Of a stretch of DNA of 64,000 bases, positions 12,735 through 25,156 are shown in pieces. A program made the position numbers and the translations under genes. The stretch comes from Acanthornis magna. Its lineage: Eukaryota > Chordata > Aves > Passeriformes > Acanthizidae. The DNA is taken from positions 8,281,501 to 8,345,500 of the forward strand of contig JAWUZG010000018.1 of NCBI GenBank assembly GCA_036785705.1. The letters run 5' to 3'. Position 1 is the first letter of the stretch, and each line of letters begins with the position of its first letter. Below the pieces are notes generated by a model. The model was not told the DNA's origin, made no database searches, and saw nothing but the letters and a program-made list of their open reading frames with translations.

Positions 12735-13192
12735 GTGTCCAAAGGAGCACCTTGAGGATGGTGAAGGGCCTTGAGGGGAAGCTGTGTGAGGAACAGCTGA
12801 GATCACTTGGTCTGTTCAGCCTGGAGAAGAGAAGACTGAGGGGAGAACTCACTTTGGTCTACAACATCCTCATGAGGGGAGCTGGAGAGGCAGGTACTCT
12901 CTTCGCTCTCATGACCAGTGACAGGACTCAAGGAAATGACATGAAGCTGTGTCAGAGGAGGTTTAGTTTGGATATCAGGAAAAGGTTTTTCACCCAGAGG
13001 GTGGTTGGGCACTGGAACAGCTCCCCTGGGAAGTGGTCAAAGCACCAAACCTGACGGAGTTCAAGGAGTCTTTGGATAATGCTCTTGGGGACATGATGTG
13101 GCTCTTGGGGATATCCTCTGCAGGATCAGGAGTTGGACTTGATGATGGTGATGGGTTTCTTCCAACTCAGCATATTCTATGATTCTCTGACA
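12735..13192 (+). mobile_element. CR1 LINE, 5'-truncated 3' end with open ORF2 tail (forward)
   Basis: About 460 bases of CR1 in forward orientation, ending in CATATTCTATGATTCTCTGA. From about 12752 to 13054 one frame stays open for 100 codons and is a recognisable C-terminus of CR1 ORF2: RMVKGLEGKLCEEQLRSLG, GLFSLEKRRLRGEL, TSDRTQGNDMKL, DIRKRFFTQRVV. The reverse transcriptase core and endonuclease are absent, so the copy cannot function. The unbroken frame suggests it is younger than most other copies here. It belongs to the same broad group as the reverse copy at 59 kb, which carries VTSDRAQGNGMKL and DIRKRFFT. Confidence 0.95.
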
Positions 13193-16100
13193 TTTAGAAA
13201 CTGGTACTTAGATTAAAACCAAAAATAAAAAAACTGTTAAAACCCAGGTTACATATAAATATATATATAGAAATACCAATCATATTGCATTTAGTTGGGC
13301 TCACATTAGTTGCAGACAGTTTGTGCTGGGATGTGTTTCCTCTGAAAGAGGTTTCAGTTTGTGTCTTTGATTTCGAGTGAGGGTCTATAGTGCTTCATCT
13401 AAGGAAAGGTGGCAAACCTTTCCTGGCAAACCATCACTGCATATACACTGCAGGTGTAGCAAATGCAGGAATGTGCTGCACAGGTGTAGTGCAGTCAGGT
13501 ACAAGGCTGAATTCACCACAAATTGTGCACACAGCCTGTGTGTGTTTTGTCACCTTCAGTGTCAGGATATGTTTTTTTGTGTTCAGATGTTCTGTGGTTT
13601 TTTTTCCAGTGGTAAATCGAGCTTGAACAGACTGCACACCATGAAATGCCCCCTTTACTTTTCCACGAAATGGCAGTCATTTAAGTTCACTCAAACACCC
13701 AAGAAAAACCTCAGTTTTCTGTCACACCAGCCCAGAAAGCCCAGCAGGAGCTCTGCTCGCTGGCTGGGGCTGCCCCTTCTTAGACCAGGAGCAGAGTTTC
13801 CAGCAGAACTTCTGGGAACTGATACTGGGAGTGTTTGTGTTTTCCTGAGACACCTTTCATCTGCCGGAAATACAGCTGTTTTACAGCACAGTGGCTCCTT
13901 CCTTCCAGCTGTGAGCACATCTGAACTGTACCTTTAAAGCCCTTGCATTAAAGCAAGTCTTCCTACTCAGAGTAGCTAATAGTTCAGGTTATAATATGAT
14001 CAGTCAAACAAATGATTTTTAAAAGCTTTACTGTATAATGTGACCTAGGGAAGTGCATTAGCTGAGTAAATATATTGTTGATTTGTTTTTCCATTAGCAG
14101 TGAGTGATTTCCCTCTAAGTGACCTACAGTACTGGTTTCTGGGAACAAGGCTATATTGATAAAGCAAACAGAATGTAAAGGAAATATTTTTTTTCTTTAG
14201 AGAAAACTTGTACACAAAACCAGGGCACAGTGGTTTCTCTAGTTTTATATCCTTTAGATATGACATGGCTTTGTTGCTTTGTCTTCCTTTATCTCCAGGT
14301 CAAAGGAGTCATGCTGTACATTATAACAGAGGTACTGTTTTCATTTTCTCAGCATCTATGCTCAGGCTATGCCTTTAAAAAAGACAAATTCATCTTGTGA
14401 CTGTCTGCTGTGTGACATGTTATATAATTTGATGTATATTTATTTATATCCCTCCATTGCAAGGAATGGCAGTTTTCACCAACAGAAAACAAGACATTCA
14501 TTCTCATTTGTTTGGGGATCCAAGATGTATCGGAGCAAACAATTTGCTTCACTGTTTGCTTCAAGATTGAGAACAGGAAATATAGAATTCAGATGGAGAA
14601 TATGACAAAGCATGTGGCACTGTAAGATAATCTTTTAGAATCAAGTTTGCCCCATGATAGACAGTGCCTGAAATTTTCATGCATTTATGCTTTTCTGATA
14701 TGTTAAGAAGTAAGTATATATGCACTGTAAATTGATATTCAGCAGATTTGTTAGTATGCAGATCTTTGCAAGATAATCAAGAGAGCGCTTAGGAAGTATT
14801 GCGATAATAAATTTCTTAGAGCAGATGTTCCATAGCAGATTTTATCTGTGTCATTTCAATGATAAATCTTTCTGACTTCTTAACCTTTAACTACAGTTGC
14901 ACACTTACATTTGATTGTGAGAAATAAAAGAAACTGAAAAGGATTTTATAAAATGAGTGCAATTTATCTGGAGGTCACTGAGTCTATGATAATGAAAAAA
15001 AAATTTCTCTAAAACTTACCATTAGGAGGAAAAAAGGTTAGAAACTGTGCAAAACTCTTAGTAAAATGATTGCATCTTACATTTTGAATTACAGAAGTTC
15101 TTGCTCTAATTTCTTATAAAGTATTAAGCCAAAGACATAAATCTAACCTTCCTGAGTTATACTGCCCCCTGTACACTTTTTATTGAGTTTTAGTTTTAGT
15201 TTCACAGATGGATTCAGTCTGAGATTCTTCTCACATAATTTTAACTTTCTAAAATTAAGGTATATATACCAAAATAGTCATCAAGGCTATCTTCATAATT
15301 AGTAGAGAAAACCTAAACTAAAGGAAAACTTTATGTACTTTGGAGACCTGTCTTAGCATGGGATTAGTCATATCTGGAGTTGCTGAAGTGTCACATTTAC
15401 TATGGCTTAGTTCTGGTACAACCATAGGCATTAATCACTTTTGGCATTAATGCTAGCTACAGGCTTTGTCCACAAGAAGAAAATTTGCTCCATTTGCTTG
15501 GATTCTGAGCTATGGTGGGTTCAAATCCCTTTCTTCCCATGGAAGTCCTTGGTGAATAAAGTTAGACCTGCCTTGATCTTTGAAGTCATGAGAATTGCTT
15601 ACCCAAATGCTATTGGGAAAGCAAGCGTGATTGTCCTTGTGCCTTTGCGGAGTGCAATTTGTAACAATATTTATTCCCTTCCTCCCACCTTAAACTGAAG
15701 CTCAGTAAATTAAGCGTTGAGAGTTACCTAGACATTGTTACTACATTTTTGCTAGAAAATTAAGCAATGTCAGGGAATGTTTTTAGCATTTATGTCAAGT
15801 CATCTGGCCTGGTAATGAGCTTAAGGTTAAACTATTTCACTCTTAAACAGAGTGGCAAACTGCCTGTCCTTGGCTTGTGTTACCCAACCTTTGCACTGCC
15901 CAGCAATAACTAAAACATCCCTGTGTTATCAACACCTTCTATCACAAATCCAAAACACAGCCCTGTACTAGCTACTGTGAAGAAAATTATCTCTACCCCA
16001 GCCAAAACCAGCACATCTGGTATTGTTTGTTTTATTCATACAGTTGTTTGTGGTGATGGGGGACACATAAGTCTTTGAAAAAGAGGAACTTGTTTATACT

Positions 16101-17705
16101 TGTTTTGGCAAGTAGAGCTGGGGAAACTTTTTATTTGAAAAATAAAACTCTGAGTAGCATCATTTAAATGATGAGATATTGATGGAACTTTGTTCAGTCT
16201 TCTCAGTGACACCAGGAGTCATTAAGCATAGCTTGTAGTGCTCTACAGTCTGGGAGCTTTTCCACTGTACACTGAAAAGTGGAAACTGGAAAAATAAGCA
16301 GAAAGATGTACAGTGTTACTTCTTCCATCACTTCAGGATGATGATGCATGAACGATGGAGAAAGAAAAAACAAGAGGAAATCAGGCAGAAAATTTTAGAG
16401 TTTACCAGGCATCTCCCTCTTTTTAGCTTAGAAAATCCTTGGAGTGAGCAAGAATGGGAATGCAGCCATTATGCAATGGTTGCAGTGATGATGCTAGAAC
16501 AATATATAGCTGCCAAACCATTATTGAAATTTTCTCGTCTGTATTCCACAGACATAGCTGAGCTAATGTGAAATGTATACCTTATAGACATTGTTATTTC
16601 CCAATGAATGCATATAACAGGAAATATAGGACTGGGAAATAGGGTTTTCTTGGGGAAATTGATTTGAAACCATGGTGGCTATTTGTTAACAATGCTGGAA
16701 GAAAGGGATACGTGTAGGAAGAAGGACAGTAAGGACAAGTTCATGTCTGTTCCTTCCTCAGAAGGTGTTTTAGACACCCAAGGCTGATAAGAATATAGAC
16801 ATGCCTGAAGTTGTTTGGTGTCTCTCACTGGATATTTCAAGGTTTCACTCTGAATGAACCTGAAATGCAGTCAGAACTTGTTTACCATCAAACCCAGAAA
16901 TAAACCCTGTCAACAGCCTGAGCTGCTTCAAACAAACAGCACCAGTTTATAGGTTCATAAATATCAGATGCAGTGCTTTGAAAACTGTATTGAGCAGTCC
17001 CAAATGCCATGGTGGCAGCTGAGCAAAGATTAAATGAATAATGGGGAAAATTCCAACTGCTTGTGTTTGTGGGAAGAAATCTCTTGGGCAGCAAAACCAG
17101 AAGACAATATAAGCATAATTTGTCTGTAGTACGTTAAAGAACAATTTAACACGCACCTAGATTTCTTTTTGTTCTGTGAGAATGAGGTGACTCCCTGATA
17201 ATAAAGCTCCTGAAATAGAGGAGACAGCCAACACAACAAGCTCTTCTAAGAAAAGTTTAGAATCTGGAGAGGATTCTTTTTGGCTGCTATAAGGTAACTA
17301 CAATTTCATGCTGTAATTTTTACTGGTTTTATTGTCTGTCATTCACTTTAGTTTGCATTCTCAATGTAAGTCCATCCTTCTTCAAATAAACACTTCATTG
17401 GTCACATTTGCAATAGAAGATAGGAAGGGAGAGAAAATATTGCAATATTGAAAATATGAGGTCTTTGGGATGCGAATTTCTTTGGCCTCAGATCAGTTTT
17501 AAGTTGACTTGTGTATGGGCTTGTAATAAAAGCCCAAACTGAGGCTGGAGTTCAAGGGTTTGATTGGACTCTGAGGGGTTTCCTGAATAGTTCTCCACGA
17601 TTTTGTGAAGGGGGTTTTTTGTTTATTTTTAAATTTAAATTTGGGGTTTCAATTTTACTTGCACATCAACTTTTATTACACAGCTTGCCCAAGCTTCATA
17701 GCTGT
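13193..17705. other. Non-coding sequence, nothing recognised
   Basis: Contains the longest open frame of the window (13377-13937 plus, 186 codons). Open minus-strand frames overlap it, no known domain is visible, and the composition is locally less AT-rich, so I treat it as chance. The rest is AT-rich with short TATA-like runs (13257-13270, 15260-15268). Confidence 0.55.
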
Positions 17706-17735
17706 ACCAGAACTATACCAGAACTATACCAGAAC
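17706..17735 (+). repeat. 11-bp microsatellite-like tandem repeat
   Basis: The unit ACCAGAACTAT is repeated about 2.7 times without mismatch. Short tandem duplication. Confidence 0.85.
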
Positions 17736-20700
17736 AAAGGGGTAGTCTCAGATCTTGGGTTAACTTTAGAGACAGAGATTCTTAGGAAAGGTGAGGTAGA
17801 AGCCATGTCCTGTTTTGCAGAGATTGTGGAAGTTACTTTCTGAATTACTTCCCCTGTTAAAGTTCTTCAGTCAGGTGAGATTCATGGGTGTCATAAACTG
17901 AAGTCTGCTGCACTCAGCATGCTTTCACTGTAGTCTATGGGGCTATTCACTATGAATAAAGGCAACTGACTGATTTTGTGTAACTCATAAGCAATTGTAG
18001 CACTGAAGGCAAGAGTGGGACTGTAAATAATCAAAGTAAATGAGAAGGCAAAATGCTCTAGAGCTTTTCTCACCTAACAACACAGAAGTGAAGGGCAAGG
18101 GTAAAGCAGTTTGCACTACTTGTGGAAACTTATTAACTTATTCATTGAGAAGCAAAAGCAAGGGAAAGGGCACCTTCCACATCAGTATTTGAAGCAGGTT
18201 GTAATAGCATTTTTAATGAGGATAAGACCTAAGTAGAAATAAGGCTTCATTTTTCTTGAGAAATCATCAAGCAGGATTCCACGGCTCATCACATAGTGCA
18301 AAGAGGGTTCCTTAGGCAGGAGGTAAGTTTGCATGACTCCTTGCAGAGATGCAGACAGGAGCCAGGCACAGCTTTGTCACTGTGCTGAATGTCACAGCCT
18401 CCTTTTAACCAGCTGGTTTTAGCAAGAGAAAATGTTTTTCCATCTAAAGCAGGGCTGCTATTTTGGGCAACACTTAAACCCTACCCTGGGTTGTAGTTGT
18501 GTTGTAGTCCAGCCATAATGCTGTCCTGCCAATCTCTTTTTGTGTGATCCAAGAGCACTTTGGCATCCTGCTTGAGCTCTGACCTGATTGTAAACTATAG
18601 ATAAAATAATTTACCCACTGTATAGTCAATCATTCATGTTGTTAAAATACTGCTTAATATTGCTAGGGGCAGTATATATGGCAAAGGTTTGATAAAAATC
18701 ATCTCATGATAAATGCCAGTTCCTGTTCTAGTAGTGGCTGCAAACTTCAGTATTGTTAATCTGTTTGAAAGTGTTTGTTTGCATTCCTGTGTGAGTCAGA
18801 ATAGAGCAAGGGTGAAGATTTGGCTCAGAACCTTTCTTGTTCATTGCTTTTGCCGCATGCATGAACAAGAGAGGATGCCAGGAGAAAGGGGGAAGGGGAG
18901 ATTGCAAGTTAGGAAGATAACTACCAATGCATCACATTAAATGGATGTTTCGGCAGTTCCTAAGCTGAGGTGCCTCAGTTATGACTGGACTTTGAATCAG
19001 TTATAGATATCTCAATCTCAGCTGTGTTGCTTATAGTTTGTTTTCAATAAAATCTGATGTTACAGCCTCACAGTGATCTGTGAGAAATTTGCTATGACCT
19101 GTAAAGAACTCTGACCCATGACAATAGTCTGTTATGGAACTGGCCCCATATTTGAAATCCCTGGTCTTCTGTAGCCAAGTCTTCAATGGACAGACTAGAA
19201 TGTAAAAGAATTATTGGATGGAGCCTTATGGAAGTAAGGTACTTAAAAAGAAATTTCTTCTTAACAACAAGCAATTAAGTTTTTCCCTCAAGTGCAAGCA
19301 TTTTCACTCTTTTGTTGTTTTCTTCACATCTGATTTAATTGTGGGTGACTTAATTATGTAAGCAAATGCCCAATTCTTAAATATTTTGTCAAGACTAGAT
19401 ACCTGACTCTAGTAATACCTTTCAAAGAAGAGCTCAGCTTGCTAATTAAATGCACAGCTAAGAAATGTCCAGGGAACCTTTTGGGTTTGCAAAGTGCTTG
19501 TCCCAAAATAATCAAAGAATAGGACAAGCTCAAAGTAAGGAGCTTGAACTGTATGAGAATTTGGATTCTGTAGTTTATTGCTTTGCAATGTAAGTTGACA
19601 AAAAATTACTCCAGTCGATATATATGTTTTATGAAACAATGCAGGGATTGTTCATGCCAGTCCATATCTCTGCTTTGGAGAGATGTGTGGGACAATAAAA
19701 CCGAAACAGTCCAGCACATGTTACAGAGATTGCCTCTGAAGGTATTCTTATGAGAAAGAATTAACAGAGATTGCCTGGTTGTGCAATAAAATTAAGGATG
19801 GAAAGGGACACACCTAAATATTTCAGGATTAAGAGAGGAAACAAATGCAGGAAAGAAGTTGAATTGCTTAAGGTAAAGTGCAAATTTTGACATTAAAACG
19901 AATGGGTCTGAATGGTCATGAATGGTCATTAAGTTTGTAAGTAGAAAGTTTGTGCCCATCAGATAAAGAAAAGTCTGGATTGACAGGGGTGAAATATATC
20001 TAATTTTGAAGATGGAAAATTATGGAAAAGATTCTGGAGTGTGGATACTTTGGAACTGAAGGTGTGTACTGGAAGTACGAGCAACTCACATGTAATGACT
20101 GTTCCTGTATGTTGATTAACCCATTTCAGCTTCTTTAAGTGATTGAGCAGGACACAGATATCCCACAGGAATATCTGGGGCCAGTGAACAGATCGCCTGA
20201 ATATATCTTTAAAGCAACTGTCTAAAATGGTGTAACTTTGTGATACTATCAGAATTCATGCTGGATGAGAATCTGGCCATGGGCAGCACACTGGATTAAT
20301 GAAAATAAATAATTATATTTGGAAACTCTGACCTGTAAAGTCCCCAGCACAAGTAACTTCCTGGTAATGAATGATATTATGTAATGCAGCTAACACTGAG
20401 TTAAGGTGCCAGAACTGGACCAAAAATTATTACAATGAGAAAATGTAATTGTTGATGCATAAACTTAGTTATAAAATTACTTTTCTTCTTCCTTTCTACT
20501 TTAGAGCAAAACTCACAATTAAGAAATAAATCCATAGTTACCAGCCTTATATTTGACTTTCATTAATTTGTTCTTATCCCTTTTTAAAGCTGAGGGCTTT
20601 TGTTTTAGATAGTACTTCGTGTGCTTGCATTTACTATGAAAAGTGGGAGAAATAGAAGCTTTTCAACTTAATTGCCTAATGGATAAATACATTGCAGAGT

Positions 20701-22726
20701 TCTCTTCTGTCTTTCCAGTCTGAGTTCTGTAGAAAAGAAAAGTGTATGTGATTTTCCTGGCTATAATTAGTGTGTACTAAAAACCATTGTACAGACCAGT
20801 GTCCTTATGGAATACAGTGCCACAAACACATTTAAACTGTAGTCCCCAAATAATCTAATTTTGAAGTATTCAGATGTTGTTTGGTTTCACTTTAAAAGTT
20901 TTGCACCAAATTTACTTTTAAAAATAAAATAATCAGTGTGTGTAAAAAGTAATGTTTCTTCTTTTCAAGTGCTCTGTGATAAATCACTTGCTGTTGCTCA
21001 GCACAACTTCCTCATTCCTGTTCTATTCTTTCACTTTTTTCCCCCCATCCAACATTATGCAACGATCGAGTATCTAACAAATATAGGTAGCTGATTCAGG
21101 GTATATGCGTGAATTAAACCTCTGTGGTCCCACCTGCACATCTGCAATTGCTTTAAACTTTTCACTGCTGGTTCACACATATCCCAGGAAGAGATTTGTT
21201 CAATTAGTCTTTCATGTAAATTTCCAGATCCAGTGCCCATCAGGAGTCACGGGCATTTATCATTTCCTGTACACCATAAGCAAAGATAATGCAATATTGC
21301 TAAGGAGTGTTGATTATACAGCAAGCTTTCCACCTTGGATTGAGTCAGATTAACCTATTCAGTTTCAATAGATTTCAATCTGGTTTTCTTGCATAATGAA
21401 AAGAAATTGCTCAATGAAATAATCCACGGGTGTATCTGTGTATGCCCAAATTAATTTCTGATTTAATTTCACTGACATTGTCAGGCTCTCACTATGGATA
21501 TATTTGCCTTGTTCAGTGTAGTCTATCACTATTTTCCAGATTAATTTTAATGGAATTGTCATGATATCTTGTTTTGTCTTCTTGCATTATAGCTATGCAC
21601 TCAAAATACAGCATTGCAGGGATAAACAACTGGGATTTGCACATGTATTCAGTGTATGCAGAAAATGTTGGCATTTCACTGTGATTGCATGGGAAAAATT
21701 TTATAATATATGAGTAACTGCAGGATTTCATTCTTTAATTTTGCTCATGACTTTTTGTATTAAATTGTGTTAAAAATGTTTAAGTCAGTTCTCCTGGAAA
21801 AACTTGGGTCTACAGATTAGAACAAATTTAGAATGCAAAAGGAAAAGTTTAATAAATATTAATATTTCTATTTTAATCAATATTTTGGGGGGAGGAGACA
21901 AAATGTGAAGAGTTGCCAAACTGAGTTCTATTGATTTTTCTCGCTTTGACAAAACCAGAACTTTATGCTTTCTCGAAATTAAATGTATAGAGTTGGCTAA
22001 ACTGTGACTCCCACTGTGAGCACTGCAAAGTAATGTGTTTTACAGATTATGAGGGCATGGAGAACAGGAAGAAAACTTCCCAGTGCAGCCTCTTCAGTTT
22101 CCCTCAGCTCAAGGGTCAGAGGTGAGGTTTGTGCTCAGCCTTGCCTTTTTGAATCATTACCCATACGGACAACATTTTATACTCTTAGCAGAGGAGTAAA
22201 TGGAAGGTAATAAATGTTCTGGCCCATTTTGTATAATCTTTAGATCAATACTGGGGTCAGATGGACTATGAGGACCTGTTTCATTGGCATGGTGCTTTCA
22301 CTCCCATAGGACAGCAGCAGCTATCATGTCTCCACCCTTTTCGTTCACTAGCTTGGTAATAGTCTTTGCCATTAAAACGGTCCATTTCTTACTAAACCAG
22401 CTTTGGAACATCATCTGCTCTTATTCATTCCATGGCAATGTAAACCAGTTCATCTGCAGCAGCTTGCAAGGTAGTCAGGGTCATCTGGCAGTCACTTGGT
22501 CCAAAATGTCTCTGTTGGTGCTGTCGACTACTAAGTGCTGCAAATTACACTGTATTAGAGAAATACACTTTTCAGCTTTGAGGCATTCTTTAGTACAAAT
22601 TTTATCAGTTGTTTGTTTAATTTTTCTTCCATGGAATTCATAAAAATGTTGACAAAAGGCCAAGGTGGGACATGAGCATAGGGAGGATAACTTAATTTTT
22701 TGAATTGAGAAGTATGAATGTTTTTA
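17736..22726. other. Non-coding sequence, nothing recognised
   Basis: AT-rich, no recognisable transposon, RNA gene or exon. A minor 11-bp direct repeat (AATGGTCATG-type) lies at 19908-19930. Small open frames are frequent and unremarkable. Confidence 0.6.
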
Positions 22727-23020
22727 CGCAGCCGTATGTATTATATCATCCCCGTTATGAAAAGGGTGCAATAGTAGAGAATGATTAATCACAGAGAAAG
22801 CAGTGTTCCGTCATCCTTCTTCCAATAGGTGATTTACACAGTTTGTGCAATACAGCATTCAAAACCAAACCATCAGTATTTATCTTCCGGTATCTCACCT
22901 AACGACAGAATGAATAACCATCACATGAACAAAGAGCAATCTGTTTGCTTTATAAACGACGCTGTTTCAGCCACTTATGAAATAATGAAATCTAACACCC
23001 AGCAGTAACATCAAGCGAAT
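22727..23020. promoter_or_regulatory. CpG-rich islet, possible conserved non-coding element
   Basis: Nine CpG dinucleotides fall between 22727 and 23017, whereas the surrounding DNA is strongly CpG-depleted. Motif-like words include GATTAATCAC, GAACAAAGAG (SOX-like), TTTATAAACGAC (HOX/FOX-like) and CATCACATGA. It has no long open frame. Retained CpGs and dense transcription-factor-like words are typical of vertebrate enhancers under selection, but conservation cannot be tested from one sequence, so function is inference. Confidence 0.3.
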
Positions 23021-23050
23021 ATGACAAGCTACATTTTTGAGCAATGTGTG

Positions 23051-23104
23051 AGAAGGAAAATTAGAAGATTAGAAAGAAGATTAGAAGATTAGAAAATTAG
23101 TAGA
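23051..23104 (+). repeat. Imperfect TTAGAAGA tandem repeat
   Basis: Units related to ATTAGAAG/ATTAGAAA are repeated about six times (AAATTAGAAGATTAGAAAGAAGATTAGAAGATTAG...). Purine-rich local amplification with no spacer structure, so not CRISPR. Confidence 0.85.
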
Positions 23105-25063
23105 TTGCGTGTCAATTCCTATTGTAAAGATGAATACTATTTGCTTCATAGAGATGATTCATGAGACCCTAGAGTTGCACATACCTGAGATGTGTGACGC
23201 TTGCAGTTTGTGTACTCCAGTTAATTGAGGCAAGAGTATTTTTTCCCTGCCTTCGTTACTCTGCTTTTATGTGTCTGCTGTGTTCTCTACTTTCTCACGA
23301 AGGCAGCTCACACTGTATGCCATCCTGTAGGCTCACATACTGTGTGAAATAACACACAGACTCCATTTGTATCAAACTTGTCCTTTCCTCTCAAAATAAA
23401 TACATAGCTACTCTTATGGCAGGTCTGGTTTTTTTCCTTTGTGCATGTGTGTGTGTAATGAGATTCTTATGGACATCTCGTTGATCTTTCTTACAGTAAG
23501 TCTTGTGCCTTCCTCTGTTTCCCATGCAGGGCATTACAGTGCTCATTCCCATTTCTTCCTCCATTGCAACTCTAAAAATAATCAGCCATGAAAGTAGTTA
23601 TTGAGCTTTATTGCTACCAGCACAGTGAGATTAATTGTGTATATATAGTGAATATACTGTACCTCACTAAAAGGATGTTTTAAATTGACACATCTCCCAG
23701 GACAGTCAGGGAGTTCTGAGAAACCCCAGTGTTTCCTGTTACTCCTTCCATGGTAGTGTGGGTCTGCATTGATTTTTCCAGTAGTCTGTGCCAAACAGGA
23801 ACAATTTACCTCCTAGGGAGGTAATAAAATAATCTTTACAAGCAGTTAATAGAATAAAGCAAGTCAGAAACTGGATCTGTGTTTGTGGGAGAGAGGATAT
23901 GATAGCTTAGTATCTTTCAGTGAAATTCTAAATTAAAAAAAAAATTATTGTCATTTGGGATCACTGAAGGATTTAATTTTTGTTTATCACCTGCTTTCAT
24001 TTCAAGAAGTTGTTATTTTTTATTATTATGTCAATATTGTAAAAATATTTCAGTTCAACCTTTTTCTTTGCTTATCTGTAATTTTTAATAGAATACAACA
24101 TAGCCTAATATAAATTAAGAATTAAAACAGCATGAATTGTTTTAAACATTGTCAAAATAAAATTGTTTTCCATTTCTGGTGTACTTTGAGAAAGTCAAAA
24201 TAGTTTTTTTTCAACTTCCTCTTATTAAATATGTAATTGAAACAAATCCATTTTTATGAAAATGATCAGAATATTCATTTTCTCAGTGAAATTCCCAGGG
24301 GCTGTGATCCACACTAGAAACTACTTGGGGAATCTGTGTTTGGAAATCTATCTTCTAGGTGCCAGGCTATGCTACTTTTTTCCTCAGTCACAATATTAAT
24401 CTTAAATTAGGTGTGCATGGCATCACAATGTTTTTTCACTCTCAATCTTAAAATGGACATAGAAAAGATAGCATATATGACATAGGCTTATCTCCTCAGT
24501 TCTCCAGTGGCTATGTGGATATCTGCTCTATTTCTTTTTACTGGTTTGTCAAGAAAAACCACATCAAAATTGTCACTACGTGAAGAGTTTGTCTTCTGTT
24601 CAAGGGCTGCTTTTTTCCCCTATATTTGTGAATGTTTAGCTCTTCTAAAAATAATTGTAGGAGACTTCAAAGTGGAGACTAAGTGAAAAGTATTGAGGTG
24701 AACAGTTAATTTTCTAAGAAAATATGAACACAAGAACATTTTCAGACATTAACTAGTAAAAGCAATAAACCTTTCTGTTTGCTCAAGATATGGTTAAATC
24801 TAATTTTATTGACCGTGATAGCAGTATTATTACATGATAGCTATGACTTTTTTCTTTATGAGTTCCTGGAGTTGGATTAATTCCTCTGCTACCGTAAAAG
24901 TATGTCTAAATGACAGGAGACTGAACTGCCTATGTTAGTGTAATTGCCATGTGGTGTGAGCAGCATTGAAAAGGAGCAAGAAAGTCAGTCTGCTCAAGAA
25001 GTCTCACTGTGGAGAAGAAACAGAGTGTTAATCAATTTTCTCATTTTAATCAATTTTCTTTGG
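23105..25063. other. AT-rich non-coding sequence
   Basis: Strongly AT-rich between about 23930 and 24280, with A/T homopolymers and ATTATTATG runs. A short (TG)n lies at 23445-23456. Nothing else recognised. Confidence 0.55.
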
Positions 25064-25156
25064 TATTTTTTTTTTGTTTTTGTTTGTTTTTTTTGTTTTG
25101 TTTTGTTTTGTTTTGTTTTGTTTTGTTTTGTTTTGTTTTGTTTTGTTTGTTTGTGG
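25064..25156 (+). repeat. (TTTTG)n pentanucleotide microsatellite
   Basis: A T-rich lead-in is followed by 11 uninterrupted TTTTG units at 25091-25145, then TTTG variants. On the opposite strand this is (CAAAA)n, a form that often grows from retrotransposon A-tails, although no adjoining element is evident. It yields the spurious FCFVLFCFVLF peptide. Confidence 0.95.

Noticed and set aside
13377..13937. 186-codon open frame, longest in the window
   Set aside because: No recognisable domain, overlapping open frames on the opposite strand, no supported splice or start context, and locally lower AT content explains the lack of stops.
16338..16571. Open frame starting MMMHERWRKKKQEEIRQKI after an acceptor-like CTTCAG
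   Set aside because: The charged start looks protein-like, but no suitable donor was found and the later part has no familiar pattern. Probably chance.
23051..23104. Repeated ATTAGAAG units as a CRISPR-like array
   Set aside because: Units are directly adjacent with no spacers, in a vertebrate context. It is a simple tandem repeat.
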